Below are positions 58,901-64,000 of a stretch of 64,000 nucleotides of DNA, piece by piece. The notes under the pieces were generated by a model. That model saw only the letters and a list, made by a program, of their open reading frames with translations, did no database searches and had not been told where the DNA came from. Made by a program: the position numbers and the translations under genes. Source of the stretch: Hyphomicrobiales bacterium (lineage in GTDB: Bacteria > Pseudomonadota > Alphaproteobacteria > Rhizobiales > Rhizobiaceae); the NCBI GenBank assembly GCA_900469445.1, contig UBXM01000006.1:310001-374000 (forward strand), read 5' to 3'. Within the stretch, counting starts at the first letter, position 1; the number at the start of each line of letters is the position of its first letter.

Positions 58901-61900
58901 GTCGTGTAGCCGGGCGGAATGGTGTTGACAGGGGGCGTGTTGATCGAGGCGACCGCCACGGTGACGGTCCCGGTTTCCGATACGCCACCTGACGTGACCG
59001 TGTAGGTAAAGGTGGTGACACCGTTATAGTCGAGTGTCGGGGTGAAGACGAGCTGGCCGCCCGCTGTCAGCTGCACCGTGCCGTTGGCGACGGAGACCGT
59101 GCCGCCGGCGGCAATGGATGTGCCGTTGATGGCGGTGATGGTCCGGCCCGGATTGTCGAACGTGTCGTTTACCAGGACCGGAATGGTGACGGCGACATCT
59201 TCGTCGGTGGAGACGGAATCGTTGGCGATGTCGGCGACTGCGGTGATGGTGACGCCGATCGTATCGACGTCGGTGAGCGAACCGTCGGAGGTGGTGAGCG
59301 TGATCTGCGCCGCGCCATTATAGTCACGGGTGGGTGCATAGGTAGCGTTGGCAAGCGCCGCGTTGATCGCAGCCGCCGTACCGGAAAAGGTCATCGTCGC
59401 GTCCGAGGTGCCGTCACCTGTCGTGAAGGTGAGGCCTGCGATGCCGGAAAGCGAGAATGCGCCATTGGTAACGGTGAGCGTCACCGTCAGCGTGCCGTTA
59501 TCGACATCGGCGACCGAGATCGCATTGCCGGCGGCGGCCGAGAAGGTGATCGTGCCGTCCTCGGCGATCGTCTGGGCGCCCGGCACGGTATTGACCGGCG
59601 CATCGTTGACCGGCGTGACATTGACGGTGACCGTCGCCGTTTCGGCCACACCGCCTGACGTGACGGTGTAGGTGAAGCTGGTCTGGCCGTTGTAATTGGC
59701 AGCCGGTGTGAAGGTGATCGTCCCGTCGGCATTGAGACGCGCGGTGCCGTTTGCAACCGCAACCGTTCCGTTGATGGCTACTACCGTACCATTGATGGCG
59801 GTGATCGTGTGTCCGGCATTTTCGAAACTGTCATTGGCGTTGACGTTGATCGTGATCGCCGTGTCTTCGTTGGTCGTTACCGTGTCGTTGGCGATATCGG
59901 AAACCGGGGTGACGGTAATCGCGATGCCGTCCGTATCGCTGAGCTGCCCGTCTGACGTGACCAGGGTAAGCTGCGCCGAGCCGTTGTAATCGGCGGTCGG
60001 CGTGTAGGAGAGACCGGCGAGTGCCGCGTTGATCTGGGCTGCGGTACCGGCGATGGTGACCGTGCCGGTGCCATTGTTGGTGATCGTGGCGCCTGCTGCC
60101 GCAGTCACGGAAAGCGTGCCGTTCGTGACGCTGACGGTGGTGGTGAGAGAGCCTCCATCGACATCTGCAACGCTGACACCGCCGATCGCAAGGGCGCCGT
60201 CTTCCGCTACCGTCTGCGCACCCGGTACGGTGTTGACCGGCGCATCGTTGACCGGCGTGACATTGACCGTAACCGTCGCGGTTTCCGTTACCCCGCCGGA
60301 GGTTACGGTATAGGTGAAGGTGGCCTGACCGTTGTAATCGGCGGCGGGGGTGAAGGTCAGCGTGCCGTCGGCGTTCAAGCGCACCGAGCCGTTCGTCACC
60401 GCCACGACACCATTCGCAACGATGGAGCTGCCGTTGATGGCGGTGATCGTGTGGCCGGCATTTTCGAAGCTGTCATTGGCATTGACGTTGATCGTCGTTG
60501 CCGTGTCTTCGTTGGTCGTCACGGTATCGCCGGAGATGTCGGCGACGGGTGTGATGGTGATCGTGCGGCTGTCGGTATCGGTCAGCGATCCATCGCTGCT
60601 CGTCATCGTCAGCGTGACCGCTCCGTTGAAGTCGGCGACCGGCGTATAGACCGGCTGGCTGGCGCTGGCGGCGAGATAGGCATTGATGCTGGTGAGCGTG
60701 CCGGTCAGCGTGATCGTTGCGGTGCCCGAGCCGGAGATGGTGACGCCGGCTCCCGTGGTTGCCGCAAGCGTGCCGGAATTGACCGACAGCGAAACGGTCA
60801 TCGTACCGGTACCGGCGTCGGGATCGGTAATCGACAGGCCGGTAAGCGTCAGTGTGCCGTCTTCGGCAAGTGAATAACCCGTCGGCAGCGTGTTGACCGG
60901 CGGGTCGTTGACCGGGATGACCGAGACCGTCGCAACTGCGGTATTCGAGTTCAGTGCACCATCATTGACGAAGACGTTGATCGTACGCGCCGTCGAGCCC
61001 GGATCGTCGGACGAAGAGGAAAAACGAACCTGCTGCAGAGCTGCCTGATAGTCGGCCTTGGTCGCCGAGCCGCTGAGCGTCAGGGTAAATGTCGCGCTGT
61101 TGTAGCTCGCCGAAATGCCGCCCGGCAGCGTGCCGGCAATCGCAAGCGTATCGCCAGCCTGGCCATTGGTGATGACGATCGTCGCCGAACTCATATTGGC
61201 ATTGTCGACGTCGGTGACGAGAACATCCGTATCGACGATCGCCACGCCTGAGCCGTTTTCCGTATAGCTGGTGGTGTAACCGGTTCCGGCGCCTGACGCA
61301 TCGAGATCGAGGACGGGCGCATCGTTGACTGCGACAACCGTGATCGTGCTCGTGTCGACGTCGGTCAGCGCACCGCCGGAGCCGGTATTGCCGCCGTCGT
61401 TGGTCGTCATGGTCAATGTCACGGCGCCGTTGAAGTCGGCAACCGGGATGAAGTTCGGGCGGGATGTCCCAGCCAGGAACGTGTTGATGTTGGCGAGCGT
61501 ACCGGTGAGCGTGAGCGTGCCGGTACCCGAACCGCCGATCGTGACGCCATTGGCGGTGCTGGCGGTGAGGATGCCGGAATTGACGCCGAGTGTGACCGTC
61601 ATCGTGCCGGTGCCGGCATCGATGTCGGAGATCTGGATGCCGGCAAGGCCGACCGATGTATCCTCGTTGGTGGAATAGGTCGGTGGCAGGGTGTTGACCG
61701 GCGCATCGTTGACGGCTGCGATGGTGATCGGGCGCGTATCGATGTCGGTCAGCGTTCCGCCGCTACCGCTATTGCCGCCATCGCTGGTGGTCATGGTCAA
61801 GGTCACGCTGCCGCTGGCATTGGCGACCGGGACATAGACCGGCGCCGAAGCGGAGGCCAGATACGCGTTTATATTGGCAAGCGTGCCGGTCAGCGTGATC

Positions 61901-64000
61901 GTGGTTCCCGAACCGGCGACGGTCACACCGGCGCCGGACGTCGCGGTGAGGCTACCGGCCGTCACGGCAAGCTGGACGGTCATGGTGCCGGTCCCGGCAT
62001 CGACATCTGCAACCGACAGACTGGTCAGGGCGATGCTGGTGTCCTCGTTCGTCGCCCAGCCGGAGGCGGGAAGCGTGTTGACCGGCGCGTCGTTGACCGC
62101 GCTGACATTGACCGTGACGGTCGCCGTTTCGGTAACGCCGCCGGAGGTGACCGTATAGGTGAAACTCGTCTGGCCGTTGAAATTGGCTGGTGGCGTATAG
62201 GTGAGCGTGCCGTCGGCATTAAAGCTGACGGTGCCCTGACCTGCGGGCGGTTGCGTGACGGAGGTCAGCACCCGGCCCGAATTCTCGAAATTGTCGGGCG
62301 ATGCGCCATTGGTGCCGGTAATGACGTTGAAGCTGATCGGCGTATCTTCGTTGGTCGTGACCGTATCCGGCACGATATCGGCAACCGGCGTGATGGTGAT
62401 CGCGACCGTATCCGTATCGGACAGCGAGCCGTCCGATGTCGTCATCGTCAGCGTGTCGGCGCCGTTATAGTCGGCATTGCCCTGATAGCGGAGCGTGGCG
62501 AGAACGCTGTTCACCTGCGCCTGCGTGCCGGCGATCGTCACCGTACCCGTGCCGGCCCCGGTCACGGTGCCTGCAATGGTCGACGGCGAAAGAATACCGT
62601 TTGCAACTGTCAGGGTGACGGTGACACTGCCGCTGTCGGCATCGGCCACGGAAAGACCGGTGATCGCCGTCAGCACGTCTTCGGAGACGGTGACAGGGCC
62701 CGGCACGGTGTTGATCGGGGCGTCGTTGACCGCGATCACGTTTATGGTCGCAACGGCGGTATTGGAATTGGCGGCGCCGTCATTGGTGGTGACGTTGATG
62801 CTACGGGCGATGGTGGACGGATTGTCGGATGTGGTCGAATAACGGACGGCCTGCAATGCAGCCTGGTAATCGGTCTTCGTGGCTGACCCGCTCAGAGTGA
62901 GGGTGAAGGTTGCCGCATTGTAGGTGGCCGTAATCCCCCCAGGCAGGCCGCTTGCGGCCAGTACGTCGCCAGCCTGACCGTTGGAAATCACCACCGTCAT
63001 CGACGCCATATTGGTATTGTCGACATCGGTAATCAGGCTGGCTGCGCCGGTAATCGCCGCACCGGGACCTTTTTCCGTGTAGCTGGTGGAATAGCCGGTG
63101 CCGGATGAAGACGTGTCGAGATCGAGGATCGGCGCGTCGTTGACTGCCGCGATGGTGATCGTGGCCGTATCGGTGTCGGTGAGGGGCCCACCGGTTCCGG
63201 TATTGCCATTGTCGCTGGTGGTCATCCTGAGGACGACCGGCCCGTTGGCATCGGCGACCGGGACATAAACCGGCGCCGAGGCGGACGCGAGATAGGCATT
63301 GATATTGGCGAGCGTACCGGTCAGCACGATCGTGTTCGAGCCGGATCCGTTGACCGTGACATTACCGGCGGATGTGGCCGTGAGCGCGCCGGATGCGACA
63401 TTGAGCGTGACCGAGATCGAACCGGTTGCGGCATCGAGATCGGCAATCGACAGGCCCGTCAGTACAACGCTGCTATCTTCGTTTGTCGACCAGCCGGCCG
63501 CCGGCAGGGTGTTGACCGGCGCATCGTTGACGGCTGTCACGGCAACTGTCGTGACAGCCGTGTTGGAGGCGAGCGCGCCGTCATTGATGGTCACGCTGAT
63601 ATTGCGGCCGGTGGCCGTTCCTCCGAGTGTCGGATTGTCCGAGGTCGAGGAATAGAGGATCTGTGCCAGCGCCGCCTGGTATGCCGCCTTGGTCGCGGAG
63701 CCGGTGAGCGTCAGCGTGTAGGTTGTGGAGTTGTAGCTGGCGGTAATGCCGGCCGGCAGCGTACCGGTAGCTGCCAGCACATCGCCGGCTTGGCCATTGG
63801 TAATGACGATCGTGGCGGATGCCATATTGGCATTGTCGACGTCGATGACCGTATTGTTGCCGTTGGCGATCGCCACACCGGCGGCATTTTCCGTATATCC
63901 GATCGAATAACCGGAACCCGCCGTCGAGCCATCGAGGTCGAGAACCGGGGCGTCGTTGATCGGGTTGATGGTGATGTTGCGCTGATCGACATCGCTCAGC
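40156..64000 (-). CDS. Giant cadherin/VCBS/Ig-repeat surface protein (5' end outside window)
   Basis: One frame is open for 23,845 bp, from the right edge to TGA/TAA at 40156. It reads DVDQRNITINPINDAPVLDL at the very edge, so the start is beyond base 64000 and the protein exceeds 7,947 residues. It is almost entirely beta-sandwich repeats. The N-terminal visible part (64-57 kb) has units with NEDT, DVDAGTGTMTVTL and TGTLANINAYLA. The middle (57-46.5 kb) mixes NEDTAVTINVLANDSDVDGD units with dystroglycan-type units (DGDTLTFTATGLPPGLSI). The last array (46.4-40.95 kb) has about 20 units with DGTYTYTP.ANFNGTDSFTY. A Pro-rich linker and a unique ~240-residue cap end the protein. I saw no cysteine and few lysines. 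Such proteins are usually type I-secreted adhesins for biofilm or host attachment; the secretion genes are not in the window. Confidence 0.92.
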   Translation of the reverse strand, partial: LSDVDQRNITINPINDAPVLDLDGSTAGSGYSIGYTENAAGVAIANGNNTVIDVDNANMASATIVITNGQAGDVLAATGTLPAGITASYNSTTYTLTLTGSATKAAYQAALAQILYSSTSDNPTLGGTATGRNISVTINDGALASNTAVTTVAVTAVNDAPVNTLPAAGWSTNEDSSVVLTGLSIADLDAATGSISVTLNVASGALTATSAGNVTVNGSGSNTIVLTGTLANINAYLASASAPVYVPVADANGPVVLRMTTSDNGNTGTGGPLTDTDTATITIAAVNDAPILDLDTSSSGTGYSTSYTEKGPGAAITGAASLITDVDNTNMASMTVVISNGQAGDVLAASGLPGGITATYNAATFTLTLSGSATKTDYQAALQAVRYSTTSDNPSTIARSINVTTNDGAANSNTAVATINVIAVNDAPINTVPGPVTVSEDVLTAITGLSVADADSGSVTVTLTVANGILSPSTIAGTVTGAGTGTVTIAGTQAQVNSVLATLRYQGNADYNGADTLTMTTSDGSLSDTDTVAITITPVADIVPDTVTTNEDTPISFNVITGTNGASPDNFENSGRVLTSVTQPPAGQGTVSFNADGTLTYTPPANFNGQTSFTYTVTSGGVTETATVTVNVSAVNDAPVNTLPASGWATNEDTSIALTSLSVADVDAGTGTMTVQLAVTAGSLTATSGAGVTVAGSGTTITLTGTLANINAYLASASAPVYVPVANASGSVTLTMTTSDGGNSGSGGTLTDIDTRPITIAAVNDAPVNTLPPTYSTNEDTSVGLAGIQISDIDAGTGTMTVTLGVNSGILTASTANGVTIGGSGTGTLTLTGTLANINTFLAGTSRPNFIPVADFNGAVTLTMTTNDGGNTGSGGALTDVDTSTITVVAVNDAPVLDLDASGAGTGYTTSYTENGSGVAIVDTDVLVTDVDNANMSSATIVITNGQAGDTLAIAGTLPGGISASYNSATFTLTLSGSATKADYQAALQQVRFSSSSDDPGSTARTINVFVNDGALNSNTAVATVSVIPVNDPPVNTLPTGYSLAEDGTLTLTGLSITDPDAGTGTMTVSLSVNSGTLAATTGAGVTISGSGTATITLTGTLTSINAYLAASASQPVYTPVADFNGAVTLTMTSSDGSLTDTDSRTITITPVADISGDTVTTNEDTATTINVNANDSFENAGHTITAINGSSIVANGVVAVTNGSVRLNADGTLTFTPAADYNGQATFTYTVTSGGVTETATVTVNVTPVNDAPVNTVPGAQTVAEDGALAIGGVSVADVDGGSLTTTVSVTNGTLSVTAAAGATITNNGTGTVTIAGTAAQINAALAGLSYTPTADYNGSAQLTLVTSDGQLSDTDGIAITVTPVSDIANDTVTTNEDTAITINVNANDSFENAGHTITAINGTVVAINGTVAVANGTARLNADGTITFTPAANYNGQTSFTYTVTSGGVAETATVTVNVTPVNDAPVNTVPGAQTIAEDGTITFSAAAGNAISVADVDNGTLTVTLTVTNGAFSLSGIAGLTFTTGDGTSDATMTFSGTAAAINAALANATYAPTRDYNGAAQITLTTSDGSLTDVDTIGVTITAVADIANDSVSTDEDVAVTIPVLVNDTFDNPGRTITAINGTSIAAGGTVSVANGTVQLTAGGQLVFTPTLDYNGVTTFTYTVTSGGVSETGTVTVAVASINTPPVNTIPPGYTTLEDGTLGLTGLSIADADAGTGTVSVTLAVDTGRLNAATTGGVTVTGNGTGQIVLSGTISAINAYLSGTSRPTFTPAANSVANVTLTMTTNDNGNTGGPSLADIDTSTIAITPVNDAPAGTDKTITLAEDGSYTFTAADFGFTDPNDSPANTLSSVIINTLPTNGTLSLGGVPVTTGQVINAASIGGLTFTPTANANGTAIASFTFQVRDNGGTANSGVDTDPTPNTITFNVTAVNDAPVNTLPGSFATNEDTAFALTGISIADVDAGAGNVTVTLSVGSGTLAATGAGNVAVSGSGSGTITLTGTVANINAFLGSASRPIYTPVANANGAVTLTMVTNDGGNSGTGGALTDTDTATISIAAVNDAPVGSNASIATNEDTVFSGTLPVATDVDGDTLTYSAGATGPSHGVVIINANGTYSYAPAANFNGTDTFTYRVSDGTVSVEYTVTVTVNAVNDAPVAANDSAQTAANSNVSANVLTNDSDVDGDTLRVSQVNGVAGNVGIAVAGSNGGTFTIGANGAAVFNPGTAFVDLAAGQTRTSSVTYQVSDGNGGISTATFTITVTGVNDAPVSTPITNQNSNDAQSVSLNVSGNFSDPDTGDSLTFTATGLPPGLSISAAGVITGTINRSASVTGPYSVTVTATDSSGAQASRSFTWAVANPAPIAGNDSAATTENAAINGSVLTNDSDPDGDPITVSAVGGSGAGVGTAVAGSNGGTFTINANGTYAFNPGTSFDNLAAGQTRTTSVIYTISDGQGGTATATVTVTVTGENDAPIAVNDTFTTNEDTAVTFNVLANDSDVDGGTLSVTAINGTAISAGNPVTVTGGVVSLNANGTLTFTPAANYNGSPSFTYTVSDGQGGSTTATVNGTVNPVEDAPVAGNDTFSTNEDTPVTFDVRTNDSDVDGDPLTVIQINGTAISSGGSVTVTGGTITLNANGTLTFNPAANYNGNPSFTYTISDGQGGTATATVNGTVIPVQDPPIAGNDTFTTAEDTAVTISVLGNDSDPDGDTLTITRINSTNVTAGDTVSVTGGTITLNANGTLTFNPAANYNGSPSFTYTVSDGNGGTATATVNGTVTPVNDAPVAGNDTFTTPEDTAVTINVRANDTDVDGDTLTITRINGAAIVTGATVSVTGGTVTLNANGTLTFNPAANYNGSPSFTYTISDGNGGTATATVNGTVTPVNDVPVAGNDTFTTPEDTAITIDVRANDTDADGDALTVTAINGTAIATGQSVAITGGSVRLDADGRLSFTPNANFNGTVSFGYTVSDGNGGTANATVNGTVTPVNDAPISSDIAVSTPEDTALSGTLTATDVDGDTITFSAGTTTPAHGSVTINPNGTYSYTPNADFNGTDRFSFVVTDPNGGRNEYTVTVTVSGVNDAPVGTPLPARSANDGATVNFDVSGFFSDADGDTLTYAQTGLPGGLSISAAGVITGTIDRNASQGGPAGNGVYTVTVTVSDGNGGTTQQSFTLTVANPAPVAVNDTATTLEDTAVTINVLANDSDPDGDPLSVVSATAAHGSVTILANGQISYLPEANYNGTDTITYTISDGNGGTATGTVTVTITPVNDAPIGSPIADRTRTDGATDSLNVGAFFTDPEGGTLTYAIDPDLSLPPGLQLVGNTITGTIEPGASGSTGETVYRVRVIATDADGASTFLEFNYTVLNIPPVANDDSVTTNEDTPVDIDILGNDSDPDGDDAVVIRVNNIVLALNESVRTTHGLVQLLEDASGNQFLRFTPDADYNGQESFSYTIDDGNSGVSTATVTVTVVPVNDAPTPTQPIPDRVRADGQTFNYDVSDFFTDPDGDNLTFTVTGLPAGLSFNQETGLISGVIDKNASQGGTNGVYTISIVASDGTTSIPAQTFQLTVTNPGPTANNDTATTNEDTSVTINPLANDTDPDSDQLTITAASAGNGTVTINANGTLTYVPTLNFNGVDTIVYTITDGNGGVSTATVRVTVNPINDAPTSSPIPDQYDSDSQDVDYDVSPYFSDVDGDTLTFTATGLPQGLVISSDGRITGTFESDASNNGPYTIQITASDGNGGTAIRNVTWIVTNLPPKALHDTLTVDEDTIGEGEALSNDEDPDGDPLSVDQVEGSAANVGISVPGSSGGSFLINPDGSYTFDPGTDFDDMSVGDPPRTTTITYRVTDGTNVDTATITVTVTGVNDAPTADTIPNYTRADGQSLDDHPLHLGSFFQDVDANDTLSFSQTGLPEGLTMAADGTITGTIANDASQGGNNGVYTVTATASDGKNGTVSETFTFTVTNPAPIAVNDTVATGEDEPVTFNPITGEGTVTGTAGADQDPDGDSLSIDNRPGFGPVAGNGTVVVNSDGTLTYTPNANYNGTDTIVYRITDGQGGYSTGIITVLVDAVNDPPSSSDIPNMERSDGETISLDLSGNFIDPEGEPLTYTATGLPPGLSIDPVTGVISGTIDPGASGPTGTREFTVRVTATDPAGGSAFEDFTYTIKNVAPNAENDTATTTEDTPVDIDILANDTDGDGDTDTVIFVEGVNLSVGGPAVTTANGSVQLIVNEDGREILRFTPNANFNGTESFTYTIGDRNGGSDTATVTVTVLPVNDAPVASPLPDRNQVDGSSFNLDVRPYFSDVDGDTLTITVNGLPPGLEFDPDTGLITGTLDPDASKGSPYTITVTASDGSEAVSDSFVFTVTNPAPNAANDTVAVTEDTPATFNPITGAGTTSGAAGADSDPDGDPLTITQIDGQAIAVGQTIAVAGGSVTLNNASGSLTFTPTANFNGTVGFTYRLSDGNGGFSDASVTLNIAAVNDEPVIDLNGNGTAGTGNQVSFTEGDGPVRIVTPDAIVSDVEGGIVSLDVSLAGFADAGTEIIHLNGTVDIIFGTAASGTIAFGGTTFFYSYDGANALHFENSAGATVPMPDAAASALLRAIQYENRNDNLTAGDRTLTISVTDNQNATAQATATVSVGAVNDPPVAVDDTATTGENTPITSGPSVIGNDSDPEGSALTVIAVGIGEPGDAIVGSNGGTFTIAEDGTYTFDPGTQFDDLQVGETRVTSVTYTISDSQGSTATATLTITVTGANDAPAGGSFTLEATEDQTSTGFLPVTDADGDPLTYAVLGQPENGTVTIGADGSYTYVPAANFSGSDSFTYTVNDGRTTVTFTVTVNVADVEDPPVGEIPNQAFDDAQNVTLDISQFFTDADDDTLTFTETGLPEGLTMAADGTITGIIDKDASQLDGGVYVVTVTVSDGQSGGTITRDFTITVSKPSPIAQNDAITTEENTSATGSVFGNNGSGADSDPDGDTITVSAVNGNAAGVDASVTGTAGGTFTIAANGGYTFNPGSDFDNLAAGQTRTTSVTYTISDGQGGTSTATFTVTVTGSNDAPVGADDEISVTEDTPYPGTLPIATDAEGQPLTYAAGQQPENGSVVVNANGTYTYTPDPNFNGEDSFTYTVSDGTATVTYTVTVNVGAVNDAPALGNDTFTVDEDGSTVIDVLANDSDADNDPLTITQINGEAIAAGGSVTVTGGTITLNADGTLTFNAAPNFNGPLTFTYTVSDGTTTSTATVAGQVNSINDLPIAEDDDATTDENTAIEGNVIIGSDSDPDGDTLTVIEVGTGPNGVGATLAGSNGGSFVILADGSYSFDPGSAFQDLQAGESRTTSIDYTISDGNGGTATATLTVTVTGVNDAPTAPTLPPRTNVDGTAINLDLGSQFSDVDGDTLTYTVTGLPTGLTFDATTGQVTGTISPSASGPTGTRAFTVTMTASDGNGGSVERIFTWTVTNPVPVAQDDSFSINEGDTLSGNVLANNGNGADTDDDALAVSLVNGPANGTLTLNADGTFTYQPNAFFNGTDSFTYQVADGNGGFDTATVTINIGAVNDPPVVADDTFAIDEDGSTIIDVLGNDSDPDGDTLTVTAINGQAITTGNAVTVTGGSVTLNADGTLTFTAAADYNGSPSFSYTVSDGTISRDAIVTGTVRAINDAPVNTLPGSFTGSEDTDLPLTGIAITDVDAGNAPVTVTLGVDAGSLIAVSGGGVTVTGSGTGSITLTGTFAQINAWLAGPTAPTYRPVADSSDTVTLTMTTNDGGNTGAGGVLTATSTAMIMIDPVNDAPVATDQRVSTPEDTPVAGTIAASDVDGDPLTYVIANQPANGRVTIDAAGRYVYTPGINFNGTDSFTVTVSDGQGGTTTATVTIDVSPVNDAPIGSDATITVTEDVPFSGRLPIATDPEGSPVTYAVGSQPMHGTLTINANGTYSYNPAANYNGTDSFTYTVSDGTATSTYTVSITVTAVNDAPIGSDLEISVENGGTATGELPPATDAEGDDITYALGSATPGAVVAVNPDGTYSYTPPPGLAGPDSFTYTVSDGSASTTYTVNVTVGPANQPPVAADITVDTDEDETLSGNLPDATDPEGSSVTYALGRDATNGTVTVNADGTYTYTPSPNFSGTDSFTYTVSDGAASSVYTVTINVAEVNDAPIGSNTSISVTEDVPATGTLPPATDPEGQPVTYGLGTTRPQHGMVVINANGTYTYTPAANYNGTDTFTYTVSDGTATSTYTVSVTIGAVNDAPVGSDDAVSTNEDTAYNGQLPAATDADGDRLTYAKGSDPSNGTVTVNGNGTYTYIPAANFNGTDSFTYTVTDGTATLTYTVTITVNAVNDAPSGSNGAIDTDEDTPFSGRLPVATDPDGDALFYSLGEQAENGTVTINLDGTYTYTPNANFNGTDSFTYTVSDGLIERTYTITVTVGAENDPPVGDDLEVTIDEDGTASGELPEATDPDGDPLTYGLGQQAENGIATVNEDGSYTYVPNANFNGTDTFTYTVTDGTAIVSYTVTITVNAVNDPPVGADDEITTDEDTPYSGRLPVASDPDGDTLRYSLAAQAENGIVSINADGTYTYTPDADFNGADTFTYAVSDGTVVRTYTVTVTVTPVNDPPVGRDDAVDTNEDTPYSGQLPAATDIDGDTLVYGKASDPANGSVTVNEDGSYTYTPNADFNGTDSFDYTVTDGDITLTYTVTVTVNPANDPPIGEDDTVTTDEDTAYNGQLPGATDADGDDLVYGVGSQPMHGTVTVNEDGSYVYEPALNYNGTDSFTYTVSDGTATSTYTVTITIDPVNDAPVGSDLQISVENDGTATGNLPPATDPEGDDITYEVGTVTPGASVTINPNGSYSYTPAPGATGTDTFTYTVSDGSASATHTVTVTIGPPNQPPEAADGTGQTDEDEVLSGNLPDATDPEGSTVTYSLGRDATNGSVMVNPDGTYTYTPNPNFSGTDTFTYIVSDGTASAVYTMTITVDEVNDAPVGSNTSISVTEDVPATGTLPPATDPEGQPVTYGPGTTLPQHGTVIINGDGTYTYTPNANFNGTDRFTYTISDGDLTSTYTVIVNVGAVNDPPIGQDETVSTDEDTAYSGELQVTDADGDTLTFAKGRDPANGTVVVNGDGTYTYTPNANFNGTDSFTYTVTDETATRTYTVTIIVGAENDPPVGENLDVTIDEDGRASGQLPVATDPDGDALTYGLGTQAGNGTAIVNRDGSYSYVPNANFNGTDTFTYTVSDGTVTRTYTVTVTINPVEDAPVGSNGALTTREDTPFNGRLPIATDADGDTLTYSLGNQATHGTVVVNSDGTYRYVPNANFNGSDSFTYRVSDGTTTVTYTIAITVTPVNDPPVGEDTAFTTPEDTVATGRLPVATDPDGGPLTYGLGAGPSRGTVTISPDGTYRYVPNRNFSGTDTFTYTVSDGSATSTYTVTVTVTPVNDPPLASDTSISVISGSTATGSLPPAIDPEGDTITYGLGSQASHGTVTINPDGTYTYTPSAGYTGSDSFTYTVSDGQATSSYTVTISVGAANRPPVGSDASVTAFEDTRLNGRLPIATDADGDRLTYGLGAPATHGTVTVNADGTYTYIPALNFNGTDQFTYTVSDGRSTSTYTITITVDPVDDPPVSSDTSVSVTEGGSVSGTLPPAFDPEGQPISYGLGEGPEHGTVTINPDGTYTYTPAAGYNGSDSFTFTVSDGTNTATYTVTITVDPVEGPEEPRPPLEVDPPAPIPTEPTDPWQPPSLSDTISAGSQSPISSIMDDLNGIADLTVQGPILNVVDSIRSLNGMGYLPEEGAVLYAANQISDWVESGRIIDEVTAGFFKGGSNIHLEREGAASTWFQIDTMVYNDYLYIMPSSDGDVENAAFGVTQADGRPLPDWLKPTRQGLVIGRPPAGLEFIDLRIHGKSSDGVISDTIRIDLHTGAILDHLSDRRTDLGPGMFSDHLLAAADQNGDDISMLGHALQKWSELPER
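40950..46400 (-). repeat. C-terminal array of about 20 Ig-like repeats of ~92 residues
   Basis: Units begin with a GSD/GED-type turn, then .EDT...G.LP.ATD.DGD.LTY.LG, .NGTVTVN.DGTYTYTPN, NFNGTDSFTYTVSDGTAT and VNDPPVG. Each is about 270-280 bp. Reading from the N-terminal side, units 2-5 and 7 are most like units 11-15, so the array carries a nine-unit super-repeat. Confidence 0.85.
50090..50565 (-). repeat. Distinct non-array module inside the giant protein
   Basis: A stretch unlike its neighbours, beginning DLNGNGTAGTGNQVSFTEGD and running through DVSLAGFADAGTEIIHLNG, FFYSYDGANALHFENSAG and SALLRAIQYENRND. It is related to the LDLD modules near the N-terminus but carries a longer strand pair and occurs only once in this part. 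Confidence 0.6.
60895..63960 (-). repeat. Three copies of a ~140-residue module near the visible N-terminus
   Basis: Modules starting LDLD.S..GTGY.TSYTE occur at about 63.96, 63.14 and 61.33 kb. Each continues with DVDN.NM.S, NGQAGD.LA, LPGGI.A.YN, TLTLSGSATK.DYQAAL and a Ser-rich SDNP-like turn. They are separated by DVDAGTG-type units, so the N-terminal part is built from alternating modules rather than one simple array. Confidence 0.8.

Noticed and set aside
40950..63960. Regular repeats that could suggest a CRISPR array
   Set aside because: Periods are ~270-300 bp, units are diverged and all lie in one coding frame; no short identical repeats with unique spacers.

Overview
The window comes from an alphaproteobacterium, almost certainly a member of the Rhizobiaceae (Rhizobium/Agrobacterium group). 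The evidence is the glp locus organised as glpR-glpD-glpSTPQUV-glpK (an ABC glycerol importer typical of rhizobia), a PutA without an N-terminal ribbon-helix-helix domain that is divergent from an Lrp-type putR, and high G+C with rhizobial codon use. By eye the right two thirds (about 22.6-64 kb) are clearly more G+C-rich and codon-regular than the left third, which looks like an accessory island.

Left, accessory part (1-22.3 kb). It opens with the 3' part of a very large helical-repeat protein carrying a PIN-nuclease-like region, translationally coupled (ATGA overlap) to an unrecognised 633-aa protein; together these look like a conflict or defence operon. Next come a small secreted Ig-fold protein and, divergent from it, a 1633-aa mosaic autotransporter with five tandem Ig repeats and a C-terminal beta-barrel. 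A decayed IS66 transposase tail precedes an OLD-family ATPase/TOPRIM nuclease, which converges with an HD-hydrolase/GHKL-ATPase protein. Behind these lie two damaged housekeeping-type genes: an alpha/beta hydrolase split by an in-frame amber codon, and an ApaH/PrpE-like phosphatase frameshifted by an 11-bp duplication. The island ends with five small minus-strand genes in which a two-gene module (B-A) is present twice (B'-A'-C-B-A). I recognise none of these five families.

Central, metabolic part (22.6-40.1 kb). A UxaA/GarD-family sugar-acid dehydratase is followed by a GntR-type regulator with two winged-helix domains. It converges on putA across a strong hairpin, and putA is divergent from putR. 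After a small membrane protein come the DeoR-type regulator glpR and a nine-gene glycerol operon: glycerol-3-phosphate dehydrogenase, two ATPases (GlpS, GlpT), two permeases (GlpP, GlpQ), the small membrane protein GlpU, the binding protein GlpV and glycerol kinase GlpK. The two ATPases are degenerate in complementary ways, predicting one consensus and one degenerate ATP site.

Right part (40.16-64 kb and beyond). One uninterrupted minus-strand frame of at least 7,947 codons fills the last 23.8 kb and runs off the window. It encodes a giant surface or secreted adhesin-type protein built of several classes of cadherin/VCBS/Ig-like repeats. Its C-terminal 20-unit array of about 92-residue repeats is organised as a diverged nine-unit super-repeat, and it ends in a proline-rich linker and a unique cap with no visible RTX nonapeptides.

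The strongest candidates for undescribed biology are the duplicated B-A small-gene module, the PIN/633-aa operon, and the OLD plus HD-GHKL pair.
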